Below are positions 1 through 7,832 of a stretch of 63,055 nt of DNA, piece after piece; positions within the stretch are counted from its first letter, which is position 1; every line of letters starts with the position of its first letter. The notes beneath the pieces are model-generated. The model was not told the origin of the DNA, did no database searches, and was given only the letters and a program-made list of their open reading frames with translations. The translations under genes were made by a program, and so were the position numbers. Source of the stretch: an uncultured beta proteobacterium (GTDB lineage: Bacteria; Pseudomonadota; Gammaproteobacteria; Burkholderiales; SG8-41); contig CADECM010000015.1 in the NCBI GenBank assembly GCA_902825845.1, positions 12,842 through 75,896 on the forward strand, given 5' to 3'.

Positions 1-49
1 GGAGAACCCTCGCGCCAGCAAAATCATCCGCGATTTCCGCGGTCCGCAT
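1..49 (-). CDS. Possible 5' end of a gene cut by the window edge
   Basis: On the minus strand an ATG at 49 opens a frame that stays open for 16 codons to the window edge, after an in-frame TAA at 82-80. It lies about 110 bases downstream of the Bug gene and in the same direction, so it could be the next gene of that operon. The fragment is too short to assign to a family, and chance openness in GC-rich DNA is possible. Confidence 0.22.
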   Translation of the reverse strand, partial: MRTAEIADDFAGARVL

Positions 50-161
50 GTCCGCGGGAACCACGAGTGCCGAACGGATTTACAAGTATATGGCGGTCGA
101 TCAGGTGAAACGTAAAGCTGACCGGTTGAAGGCGCCTACCGCGCCCGCGCCGCGGCGCGCG

Positions 162-1304
162 TTATTCCGGAATGATGCGCGCCTTTTTCACCACGGCTGC
201 CCATCGCGCGATATCGCCGGCGATGCGTTGCTGAAATTCCGCGGGTGTGGACGGTTGCGCATCAATGCCGGCGCTCAGCAGCCGTTGTTTCATGTCCGCC
301 GTGACGACCAGTGTTGACAGTTCGCGATGGTGGCGCGCGATTACCGCCGGCGGTGTAGCCGACGGCGCAAGAAAACCATACCAGCCGTCGACGGCATAGC
401 CGGGCAGGCCCGCTTCGGCGATGGTCGGCACATCCGGCAGGGCACCGGAGCGGCGCGAGGTGGTCACACCCAGCGCGCGCAGTCTGCCAGCCTTGATGTG
501 TGCCGCGCCCGAGGCCACGCCGGAGAAAAACGCGGCGATCTGGCCGCCAATCAGATCGGTCAGTGCCGGGCCGCCGCCCTTGTAAAACACACCGGTCATG
601 TCGATGCCGGCAAGCGTCTTGAACAATTCCCCGGCCAGATGTGTGGCGTTGCCGTGGCCGGTCACGGCGTAGTTGAGGCCGCCCGGGCGTGACTTGAAAA
701 ACGCGGCGATCTGGCCGCCAATCAGATCGGTCAGTGCCGGGCCGCCGCCCTTGTAAAACACACCGGTCATGTCGATGCCGGCAAGCGTCTTGAACAATTC
801 CCCGGCCAGATGCGTGGCGTTGCCGTGGCCGGTCACGGCGTAGTTGAGGCCGCCCGGGCGTGACTTTGCCAGCGCGACGAACTCGTTCACGGATGTCGCG
901 CGTACGCCTGCATGGACCACCAGCACATACGCGCCGTTGCCGATCTGACCGATCGCCGCAAAGTCCTTCAGCGTGTCGTAAGGCAGTTTGCGCGTTACCG
1001 ACGGTGTGATCGAATGGCCGACGGGCACGATCAAAATGGTGTGTCCATCCGGCGCGGCCCGCGCGGCAAGTTCGGTACCGATAATGGCATTGGCGCCGCC
1101 GCGATTGTCGACGACCACCTGCTGGCCGAGGCGCTCGGGCAGGCGCGAGGCGACAATGCGGCCGATCACATCCACCGCGCCGCCCGGCGGGAAGGGAACA
1201 ATCAGGCGCACCGGGCGGCTGGGCGACCATTGTGCGATTACATTTGTGATGGTGGCAAGGTCTAGTACAAACGCCGCACAACCAAGTCCGAAGGTTGTTT
1301 TCAT
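162..1304 (-). CDS. Bug/TctC-family periplasmic solute-binding protein with internal tandem duplication
   Basis: This is a periplasmic binding protein of the Bug family (tripartite tricarboxylate transporter receptors, usually for carboxylates). The frame codes 380 residues from the ATG at 1304: a signal-peptide-like hydrophobic start, then the family hallmark RLIVPFPPGGAVDVIGR and the QVVVDNRGGANAIIGTELAA region. Bug proteins are normally about 320-330 residues. The excess is a perfect in-frame tandem duplication of 57 residues, from KSRPGGLNYAV to GGQIAAFF, so one copy removed gives 323 residues. The unit sits in the ligand-binding half, so folding or binding may be affected. No TctA or TctB membrane genes lie nearby. 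An upstream ATG at 1418 would add 38 residues that do not look like a signal peptide, so 1304 is preferred. Substrate unknown. Confidence 0.88.
   Translation of the reverse strand: MKTTFGLGCAAFVLDLATITNVIAQWSPSRPVRLIVPFPPGGAVDVIGRIVASRLPERLGQQVVVDNRGGANAIIGTELAARAAPDGHTILIVPVGHSITPSVTRKLPYDTLKDFAAIGQIGNGAYVLVVHAGVRATSVNEFVALAKSRPGGLNYAVTGHGNATHLAGELFKTLAGIDMTGVFYKGGGPALTDLIGGQIAAFFKSRPGGLNYAVTGHGNATHLAGELFKTLAGIDMTGVFYKGGGPALTDLIGGQIAAFFSGVASGAAHIKAGRLRALGVTTSRRSGALPDVPTIAEAGLPGYAVDGWYGFLAPSATPPAVIARHHRELSTLVVTADMKQRLLSAGIDAQPSTPAEFQQRIAGDIARWAAVVKKARIIPE
525..866. repeat. 171-bp direct tandem duplication inside the Bug gene
   Basis: Copy 1 spans 525-695 and copy 2 spans 696-866. The copies differ at one base (T at 642 against C at 813), which is synonymous in a Thr codon. 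The period is exactly 57 codons, so the frame is kept. Near identity points to a very recent event, or to an assembly artefact. Confidence 0.95.
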
Positions 1305-1776
1305 GGCGTGATGATATTGGAAAAGGCGCGGCCGGGAGAGCTGAATTCTGCAGCGTGCGGCGCCGGCACAATGGCGGGCCTGGAAACGGTTTGCGATAAA
1401 GACAATGAAGGTAAACACGCCACGCTGTGAGGGTTTCTGATTTTATAGGGCAGATTCAATGCGAAAGCATCGACGATTATCATGAAATACCAGTCGTCGC
1501 CGACTCGGACCAATGGGGCGATTGGTGTGCGGGTGAAGTTGACTGGAGCCATGACCTATTGGGCTGCGCTGGAGACACGAGACATAAGTGCGTTTTCACC
1601 AAAACACGAATTGAAATTGCCGGTGCTGCCAAGACCCAGTAAGCTGGATAGTGCATATGAAGTATTTTTGATGCTTGTATCAGCGGTGAGTTGTGTTCCA
1701 CAATTGCTGGATCACCGCTGGCAGCCGTCTTACGCGCCGTACGCTGCAGGGTGCCGGCGTTGGTGTGGATAATATT

Positions 1777-1796
1777 TTTAAAATCAGATGGTTATG
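1777..1796 (+). repeat. AT-rich intergenic motif, copy 1 (divergent)
   Basis: TTTAAAATCAGATGGTTATG, in the leader between the divergent Bug and PQQ-dehydrogenase genes, 70 bases before the dehydrogenase ATG. It matches the window-wide motif AATAAAAACAAATACTTATG in its A-tract, the CARAT centre and the TTATG end. The rest of the 1305-1866 gap shows no gene that I can support. Confidence 0.5.
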
Positions 1797-1866
1797 TGTA
1801 TCCGCTGCGGCGAAACGCCTGGGCGGCTCCATGCGAAATGATTGTTTTTCCAACAGGGGGGTGGTT

Positions 1867-3540
1867 ATGAAGAAAATTCTTGCCGCATTACTGCTTACCG
1901 GCTCGACGTTAGCCGCGGCCCAATCATACGAAGAGTTGCTCAACAACAAGAACACGGAGAACGTGGTCAATTTCGGCATGGGGCCCGGGCTGCAGATGCA
2001 CAGCCCGCTGAAGCAGATTACCAAGTCCAACATCAAGCGGCTGGTGCCGGTGTGGAGCACCAGCACCATGAGCGAAACCGGTGAACTGGCGCAGCCCGCG
2101 ATCTACAACGGCGTGATGTATGTGACCAACGGCCACTGGACATTTGCACTGGATGTCGCCACCGGCAAACAAATCTGGCGCACGCCGGTGGAATACGACC
2201 GCGCGGTGCTGCGTATTTCGAGTTCGGGCGCGATTTACCGCGGCGCACCGACGCTCTACAACGGCAAGCTGTATCGCGCCACGCTTGATGCGCACATCGT
2301 CGCGCTCGACATGAAAACCGGCAAGCAAATCTGGAAGGTGCCCTTTGCCGATTTCAAGGAAGGCTACAAGGGTGTCGCGGCGCCGCTGGTCGCCAACGGC
2401 GTGTTGATCAACGGCACCACCGGCGGCGAACATGCCACGCGCGGCTTTCTGGTGGGGCGCGATCCGGAATCCGGCAAGGAGTTGTGGCGCACGCACCTGA
2501 TTCCCGCGCCGGGCGAGCCGGGCCACGAAACCTGGCCAAAGACGGCGGATTCGATTCCCGATGCGTGGAAAATCGGCGGTGCGTCCACCTGGCAAAACGG
2601 CTCCTACGATGCGGGGCTGGATTTGGTGTACTGGGGTGTGGGCAATGCCGGGCCGTATGATCCCAAATACCGCGGCAACGGCGATGCGCTCTACACCAAT
2701 TGCGTGATTGCCATCCGCCCGAAAACCGGCAAGATTGAATGGCATTACCAGTACACGCCCAATGACATGTATGACGTGGATGCCACCAATGAGCTGGTGC
2801 TGGCGGACTTGCGCGTGGGCGGCGAGATGCGCAAAGTCGTCATGAACGGCAACAAGAACGGTTTCTTTTATGTGATCGACCGCACCAACGGCAAGCTGAT
2901 TGCCGCGCACCCGATGACGCGCATTACCTGGGCCACGCATGTTGATCTGAAAACCGGGCGCCCGGTGCTGACGGACGTCGCAGACCGGCTGATGAAAGGC
3001 GAGGAAGTCGAGGTCTACCCGCAGCGCGGCACCAATGCGGTCATGTTCGCGTTCAATCCCAACAAGAATACGGCGTACTTCAACACCTGGGATCTGCCGC
3101 GTATCCAGAAGTTCGTGCCCTACAAATTCAGCAAGCTGGGCGAACCCAATACCGCCACCCGTGGCCGCAATGCGGTGGTGAAGCCCGGTGATGTGGTGGG
3201 TTATCACGTCGCGATGGACGTGGTGACCGGCAAGAACAAATGGAAAATCCCCATCACCGACATCGCCAACTCCGCCAGTTCGCTGGTTACCGATGGCGGC
3301 CTCGTGTTCACCGGTAAACCCACCGGTGAATTCATAGCGCTCGACGAGGAAACCGGCAAACAGCTGTGGCAGTTCAAAACCAGCTCCAGCATCAACGCGC
3401 CGCCCGTCACCTATACCCACAAGGGTGTGCAGTATGTGACGATTGCATCCGGTTTGGGCGGCAGTCTGCCGCGCCGCCAGTCCGCGGCCAAGGTGCCCAG
3501 CGGCAGTTCGGTGTGGACCTTTGCTTTGATGCCGGAATAG
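1867..3540 (+). CDS. PQQ-dependent alcohol-type dehydrogenase (methanol/ethanol family)
   Basis: A periplasmic quinoprotein of 557 residues that would oxidise an alcohol or aldehyde and pass electrons to a cytochrome c. The start at 1867 gives a clear signal peptide (MKKILAALLLTGSTLAAAQS) after a G-rich ribosome site. Beta-propeller repeats ending in ATGKQIWRTP, KTGKQIWKVP, ESGKELW and ETGKQLWQFK are visible. Active-site blocks include GGASTWQNGSYD, WGVGNAGPYD (a metal-ligand Asn) and NDMYDVDATNE (catalytic Asp region). The adjacent Cys pair that forms the disulfide ring over PQQ in methanol and ethanol dehydrogenases is absent: the equivalent stretch reads ISSSGAIYRG. A cytochrome c gene follows 16 bases later and is the likely electron acceptor. 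Substrate not predictable; no PQQ synthesis genes are in view. Confidence 0.88.
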   Translation: MKKILAALLLTGSTLAAAQSYEELLNNKNTENVVNFGMGPGLQMHSPLKQITKSNIKRLVPVWSTSTMSETGELAQPAIYNGVMYVTNGHWTFALDVATGKQIWRTPVEYDRAVLRISSSGAIYRGAPTLYNGKLYRATLDAHIVALDMKTGKQIWKVPFADFKEGYKGVAAPLVANGVLINGTTGGEHATRGFLVGRDPESGKELWRTHLIPAPGEPGHETWPKTADSIPDAWKIGGASTWQNGSYDAGLDLVYWGVGNAGPYDPKYRGNGDALYTNCVIAIRPKTGKIEWHYQYTPNDMYDVDATNELVLADLRVGGEMRKVVMNGNKNGFFYVIDRTNGKLIAAHPMTRITWATHVDLKTGRPVLTDVADRLMKGEEVEVYPQRGTNAVMFAFNPNKNTAYFNTWDLPRIQKFVPYKFSKLGEPNTATRGRNAVVKPGDVVGYHVAMDVVTGKNKWKIPITDIANSASSLVTDGGLVFTGKPTGEFIALDEETGKQLWQFKTSSSINAPPVTYTHKGVQYVTIASGLGGSLPRRQSAAKVPSGSSVWTFALMPE

Positions 3541-3556
3541 GCGGGAGCCTCCGCGT

Positions 3557-3889
3557 ATGGCGTTGAGACATGCGGCTGCGCTTGCGGTGTTGTTATCGGT
3601 GAGCGCGGCTGCTCAGGCACAGGATGCGGCGGGAAAAGCATTCCCGCCGGAACAAATCAAGCGCGGCGCGACGCTGTATGCCGCCAACTGCGAATCGTGC
3701 CATGGCGTGCGCATGATCGGCCCCGAGTGGGCAATTGATCTGGCGACCTTTCCGCGCGACCGGCCTGACCGCTTTGTCAGTTCGGTCACCAATGGCAAGA
3801 ACACCATGCCGCCCTGGGGCGATGTGTTAAAAGCCGAAGAGATTCAGGCGTTGTGGGCGTACGTGGTGGCGGGGGAGCCCGCGCGCTGA
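3557..3889 (+). CDS. Class I cytochrome c, partner of the PQQ dehydrogenase
   Basis: A 110-residue secreted monohaem cytochrome c. Residues 1-21 form a signal peptide ending in AQA. The haem site is CESCHG, and NTMPPWGDVL supplies the likely axial Met. The pattern EQIKRGATLYAANCESCHG is typical of small cytochromes that accept electrons from PQQ alcohol dehydrogenases. It lies 16 bases behind the dehydrogenase, with GGGAG as ribosome site, so the two are almost certainly co-transcribed. Confidence 0.9.
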   Translation: MALRHAAALAVLLSVSAAAQAQDAAGKAFPPEQIKRGATLYAANCESCHGVRMIGPEWAIDLATFPRDRPDRFVSSVTNGKNTMPPWGDVLKAEEIQALWAYVVAGEPAR

Positions 3890-3903
3890 GGGTTGCGCCT
3901 GCG

Positions 3904-3921
3904 CACGGGGTATACACCGTG
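3904..3921. other. 18-bp near-perfect palindrome between the cytochrome c gene and rlmI
   Basis: CACGGGGTATACACCGTG is symmetric except for one base pair. It lies 15 bases after the cytochrome stop and about 58 before rlmI. No T-run follows, so it is not a standard terminator. It could be an operator or an mRNA-end hairpin. Confidence 0.4.
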
Positions 3922-3978
3922 ACGGGCGCGCGCGGGGCGGCATGGTAGTCTCGCGCGCATCCTGACCGACATACGCCG

Positions 3979-5169
3979 ATGCACAAACTCATCCTTAAGC
4001 CCGGCCGCGAGAAATCGCTCAAACGGCGGCATCCGTGGATTTTTGCCGGCGCCGTTGCGCGCGTCGAAGGCGTTCCCGAATCCGGCGATACCGTTGCGTT
4101 ATGCGGTGCAGGCGGCGAATGCCTGGCGCTGGCGGCTTACAGTCCGCACTCGCAGATTCGCGCGCGCGTATGGGACTGGTCCCGCGGCGGAGCGCGCGCC
4201 ATTGATGCGGCGTTCATCGCGGAACGCGTGGCGCGCGCCGCGCGCGCGCGGGCGCCGCTGCTGGCAGGCGATGGCACCGACAGCGCGCGCCTGATCCACG
4301 GCGAGTCCGATGGTTTGCCCGGCGTGATCGCCGATTGCTACGGCGACACGGTGGTGCTGCAACTCAACAGCGCAGGCGCCGAACGCTGGCGCGATGGGAT
4401 TGCCGATGCGCTGGCGCGGCTGCCGGACGTGATGCGCGTATATGAGCGCTCGGATGCCGATGTGCGCACACTGGAAGGCCTGCGCCCAACCAACGGCCTG
4501 CTTCGCGGCCCGGCACTGACGAGCCCTCTGATCATTCACGAACATGGCCTCAAATTCATGGTTGAAATCGAAGCCGGCCACAAGACCGGTTACTATCTCG
4601 ATCAACGCGATAACCATCTGTTTTTAAAGCATATTGCTGTGCGCCGCACGGTGCTGGATTGCTTCTGCTACTGCGGCGGCTTTGCGCTGCATGCGCTGGC
4701 GGGCGCCGCGGCATCGGTTACCGCGATCGATAGTTCCGGCCCCGCGCTGGCCGCCGCGCGCGCGAATGCGCAACTGAACCATTTGCCGCAAGCGGAATGG
4801 ATCGAAGGTGATGTGTTTCAACTGCTGCGCACGTTCCGCGATCAGAGCCGGCATTTTGACATCATCGTGCTCGATCCGCCCAAACTCGCGCCTACCGCGG
4901 CACATGCCGAGAAGGCGTCGCGCGCGTACAAGGACGCCAATCTGCTGGCATTCAAATTGCTCAATCCCGGCGGCGTGCTGATGACCTATTCCTGTTCAGG
5001 CGGCGTGGCGCCCGATTTGTTTCAGAAGATCGTCGCCGGCGCCGCGCTCGATACCGGGGTGGACGCGCGCATTGAAGCGTGGCATCACGCGGCGGCCGAT
5101 CATCCGGTGGCGCTGAATTTTCCCGAGAGCGAATATCTCAAAGGGCTGGTGTGCCGCGTCAGTGCTTGA
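3979..5169 (+). CDS. rlmI: 23S rRNA (cytosine-C5)-methyltransferase, RlmI family
   Basis: A SAM-dependent RNA methyltransferase of 396 residues, the size of E. coli RlmI, which makes m5C1962 in 23S rRNA. The N-terminus ([21 protein letters not shown]) is the PUA-domain start of the family. The middle carries [12 protein letters not shown]. The Rossmann part shows [15 protein letters not shown], the SAM-binding ITAIDSS-like strand and LDPPKLAPT. The TYSCSGGV motif contains the probable catalytic Cys. Its last codons overlap the convergent yidD gene by 11 bases. The target site is inferred from family membership. Confidence 0.9.
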   Translation: MHKLILKPGREKSLKRRHPWIFAGAVARVEGVPESGDTVALCGAGGECLALAAYSPHSQIRARVWDWSRGGARAIDAAFIAERVARAARARAPLLAGDGTDSARLIHGESDGLPGVIADCYGDTVVLQLNSAGAERWRDGIADALARLPDVMRVYERSDADVRTLEGLRPTNGLLRGPALTSPLIIHEHGLKFMVEIEAGHKTGYYLDQRDNHLFLKHIAVRRTVLDCFCYCGGFALHALAGAAASVTAIDSSGPALAAARANAQLNHLPQAEWIEGDVFQLLRTFRDQSRHFDIIVLDPPKLAPTAAHAEKASRAYKDANLLAFKLLNPGGVLMTYSCSGGVAPDLFQKIVAGAALDTGVDARIEAWHHAAADHPVALNFPESEYLKGLVCRVSA

Positions 5170-5392
5170 CGTGCGGTAACGTCGGCGGCACCTCATCAAT
5201 GCCGCCTTTGCACCACGGATTGCAGCGCAGAATGCGTTTCACGCCCAGCCAGCCGCCACGCAGCGCGCCGTGGCGTTCAATCGCTTCCCTGGTGTAGCTC
5301 GAACAGGTCGGATAGAAGCGGCATTGCTGGCCGAAAAAAGGGCTTAGCAAGAGCCTATAGGCGTCGATCAGAAATAACAGAAGTCGTTTCAT
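5159..5392 (-). CDS. yidD: Membrane protein insertion efficiency factor YidD
   Basis: A 77-residue protein with the full YidD signature: an amphipathic start [18 protein letters not shown], then [19 protein letters not shown], then [23 protein letters not shown]. YidD acts at the inner membrane with YidC. In most proteobacteria it sits in rpmH-rnpA-yidD-yidC near oriC. Here it stands alone and converges on rlmI with an 11-base overlap, so it has been displaced or copied. Confidence 0.93.
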   Translation of the reverse strand: MKRLLLFLIDAYRLLLSPFFGQQCRFYPTCSSYTREAIERHGALRGGWLGVKRILRCNPWCKGGIDEVPPTLPHVKH

Positions 5393-5462
5393 GGTGTAGC
5401 GCGCGAGCGTAACTCAGGCCGATGGCAGGGTTTTCGCAAACCGAAGGGCGTTAAAAAATATC

Positions 5463-5482
5463 AATAAAAACAAATACTTATG
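5463..5482 (+). repeat. AT-rich intergenic motif, copy 2 (consensus form)
   Basis: AATAAAAACAAATACTTATG in the 408-base gap between divergent yidD and the exonuclease gene. This is the reference form of the motif. I see no convincing gene or other signal in the rest of the gap (5393-5800). Confidence 0.8.
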
Positions 5483-5800
5483 AAAATGTCCGTTGGCATG
5501 GTTTTCCTCTCCCCTGTCCCATGCCGGTAGTCGCCATAGGCGTAGCGAGCCGCGCACCTGTTCGCCGGCGCGATGCTGCTGTCCGTCGTGCGGGTGCCGA
5601 GCGCACTGCGGCAACACCCGCGGCATGCCGGTGGCTGCGTCTGCGATTCGTGGGGTGCAACATTCACGGCGTGACGTTTTGGCGCGCCTGTTTGAGCGAC
5701 ACAAATGGCGCAGGTTCGAACGCGCAATCGCAACGCAGTGGCGTGCCTCCCCGATTTTTTTGCTGGCGCGTGGCCTCGTGCCGGTTTAATCTTGCACGGT

Positions 5801-6418
5801 ATGTTTAATGCCGTACAGAACGAATTGCCCATCGGTATCACGCCCTCGATTTCGCGCGAGGCCATGGCCCAATTGCCGATGCGCCGCTACGAAGGCCGGG
5901 TGTGCGTGGTGACCACGCGCAGCGAACTGAACGATGCGCTTGATGATCTGCGGCAGGAGCGCGTGGTCGGTTTTGATACAGAAACGCGGCCGGCGTTCCG
6001 CAAGGGCGAGCGCTACGACCCGGCGCTGGCGCAGTTCGCCACCGCGCGCGCGGTGTATCTGTTTCAGCTGCGGCGTGTCGACGTGATACCGGGACTTGCC
6101 GAAGTGCTGTCGGCGCCGGGCATCGTGAAAGCCGGCGTTGCGGTGGCACGCGACCTGCTGGAACTGAAAAATATGTTTGCGTTTGCCGAACGCAATGTGG
6201 TGGACCTCGGCGTGATTGCGCGCCGCCGCGGCCTCGGCCAGACCGGCTTGCGCAATCTGGCGGGTATTTTTCTGGCCTGCCGCGTGGCGAAGGGGTCGCG
6301 CACCTCCAACTGGGCGGCTGCAACGCTAACACCGGCGCAGATCAACTACGCGGCGACTGACGCATGGATCTGTCGCGAACTCTACTTGCGCTTGCAAGCG
6401 CTCGCGCTGACTTCTTAA
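5801..6418 (+). CDS. RNase D-like 3'-5' exonuclease domain protein
   Basis: A 205-residue protein consisting of one DEDD-type 3'-5' exonuclease domain. Exo I is VVGFDTETRP with the acidic pair D and E. Exo II lies around the VKAGVAVARDLLELKNMF stretch. Exo III is NYAATDAWICRELY, with Tyr/Ala spacing of the DEDDy class. It lacks the HRDC domains of full RNase D (about 375 residues). The start at 5801 is the first ATG that gives a sensible N-terminus, but its ribosome site is weak. The likely role is RNA 3'-end trimming or turnover; substrate unknown. Confidence 0.82.
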   Translation: MFNAVQNELPIGITPSISREAMAQLPMRRYEGRVCVVTTRSELNDALDDLRQERVVGFDTETRPAFRKGERYDPALAQFATARAVYLFQLRRVDVIPGLAEVLSAPGIVKAGVAVARDLLELKNMFAFAERNVVDLGVIARRRGLGQTGLRNLAGIFLACRVAKGSRTSNWAAATLTPAQINYAATDAWICRELYLRLQALALTS

Positions 6419-6424
6419 AATATA

Positions 6425-6444
6425 AATAAAAACAAATAGTTATG
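6425..6444 (+). repeat. AT-rich intergenic motif, copy 3
   Basis: AATAAAAACAAATAGTTATG begins 7 bases after the exonuclease stop codon. It differs from copy 2 at a single position. Confidence 0.8.
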
Positions 6445-6692
6445 TTGTTTCTTGGACTCGACCGGCAGTCAGCGCGCGCGCTGTCTGATAGAACAGCAGA
6501 CTGACTGCGAACGCCAGCGCCAGCGGCCAGGCGAGGGCCAGCAGCGTGAACGCGGCTCCTGGCTTGCGCGCGAATGGTGACAATGGTCAACAGGCAGGGC
6601 GGCATTACCTGCACAAACGAATCGTTGTTGACGTGGCGGCGCTTGAATGACAGCGAGCTCAGCATGGCCGCGCTGAAAAACAACACCGTCAT
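6440..6692 (-). pseudogene. Possible decayed small membrane-protein gene
   Basis: On the minus strand the region 6560-6440 reads as a hydrophobic tail (FTLLALAWPLALAFAVSLLF, then YQTARALTAGRVQETT and a stop). In that frame it is preceded directly by TGA. The upstream part (MTVLFFSAAMLSSLSFKRRH) lies in another frame that runs out of phase. Together they look like a short membrane protein broken by a frameshift. The family is not recognised, and a chance hydrophobic stretch is possible. Confidence 0.28.
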
Positions 6693-6710
6693 CAGACGCG
6701 CCGCGCGCGC

Positions 6711-7820
6711 CTAATCCTGCGGCGAAATGGGCAGCGATACTGGCGCCTTGATGCGCGCCGACAGATCATAGGCCTTGGCCAGCATCAGGCGATGGTGCCC
6801 TTCGGCGGCGGTGGCGTGCACGGTACGCATGCCGGTCGACAGGCGCATCAGCCACGACTGCGTTTCCTCATACAGCGGCCCGCGCAGCGCGCCCAGCGCC
6901 ATGTCGCCGGCGGGCGTGCTGCCGACAAAATCCACCCGCCGGCTGGCGTCGGCCACGTAGCCCATTCCCTGTGCGTCGGAGGAGGCCAGCACAAAATCGC
7001 TGTGGCTGTCGTCGATGGTCATCGCGCCGGTGGTGCCCACCACGCTGACCTCCAGCCCGTACACGGCACCCGGCCACGACACCGGCAGTGCCCAGTTGAC
7101 CATGCTGTTGTAAATCGAGCCATCGCTGAACGTCATGGTGCCCGCGGTGGCATCCGTGCCCAGGCACAGCGGTCCCAGCGCCTTGTCGACCGAGCGCGCG
7201 TAGAGTTCCACCGGCGTCCTGCCGTCCATCATCCACATCACGATGTCGAGCGCGTGGGTGCCGGAAATCACCATCGGCGAATTCGGCGTGGGGTCTTCCT
7301 GGCGTTTGTAGTTGTTGAGCGCCACCATGCGATTGAGCAACGCACGCGAACTGACGGTGGCGACATCGCCCAAGGCGCCGCTGGCGACTTTGTCCTTGGC
7401 CACCAGCCAACGGCGGCGGAAGCGCTGGGTGTAGCCGATCAGGGCGTCGACGCCGGCCTGATCGATGGCGCGCAGTACCTGTTCCGATTGCGCGAGACTG
7501 TTCGAAATCGGTTTCTCAATCAGCAGCGCGACCTTGTTGGGATTCTCAAGCGCCACCAGCGTAGGGTCGGCGTGCAGGTGTCCCACCGTGGAAATCAGTG
7601 CGGCCGTCACCTCGGGACGCTTCAGCAGCTGGCGATAATCCGTAGTGACAAAATCAGCGCCGATTTTTTCCGCGACAAACTGACCGCGTGCCGGATCGAT
7701 TTCCGCAATACCGATCCAGTCCACCTGCGGAAAACGCGCGGCAATCTCGCCGCGCATCAGGCCCACGCGCCCGGCACCGACGATGGCCAGACCGATGCGG
7801 TCGGCGCGCTTTTGTTTCAT
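6711..7820 (-). CDS. Gfo/Idh/MocA-family NAD(P)-dependent oxidoreductase
   Basis: A 369-residue soluble dehydrogenase. The N-terminal Rossmann fold shows AIVGAGRVGLMRGEIA, an acidic residue at the end of strand 2 (IAEIDPARG), and the family motif LIEKPISNS, whose Lys is catalytic. The C-terminal half has the GTHALDIVMWMMDGRTP helix expected to hold the catalytic His. Such enzymes act on sugars, inositols or related polyols. The gene lies 12 bases behind a Bug binding protein in the same direction, which suggests that a solute is taken up and then oxidised. The exact substrate cannot be told from sequence. Confidence 0.88.
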   Translation of the reverse strand: MKQKRADRIGLAIVGAGRVGLMRGEIAARFPQVDWIGIAEIDPARGQFVAEKIGADFVTTDYRQLLKRPEVTAALISTVGHLHADPTLVALENPNKVALLIEKPISNSLAQSEQVLRAIDQAGVDALIGYTQRFRRRWLVAKDKVASGALGDVATVSSRALLNRMVALNNYKRQEDPTPNSPMVISGTHALDIVMWMMDGRTPVELYARSVDKALGPLCLGTDATAGTMTFSDGSIYNSMVNWALPVSWPGAVYGLEVSVVGTTGAMTIDDSHSDFVLASSDAQGMGYVADASRRVDFVGSTPAGDMALGALRGPLYEETQSWLMRLSTGMRTVHATAAEGHHRLMLAKAYDLSARIKAPVSLPISPQD

Positions 7821-7832
7821 GTCAAGCCCGGC

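Noticed and set aside
1924..3420. A 498-codon open frame antisense to the PQQ dehydrogenase
   Set aside because: The plus-strand protein has clear family motifs, a signal peptide and a ribosome site. The antisense frame is low-complexity (His, Arg, Gly) as expected from GC-biased third codon positions.
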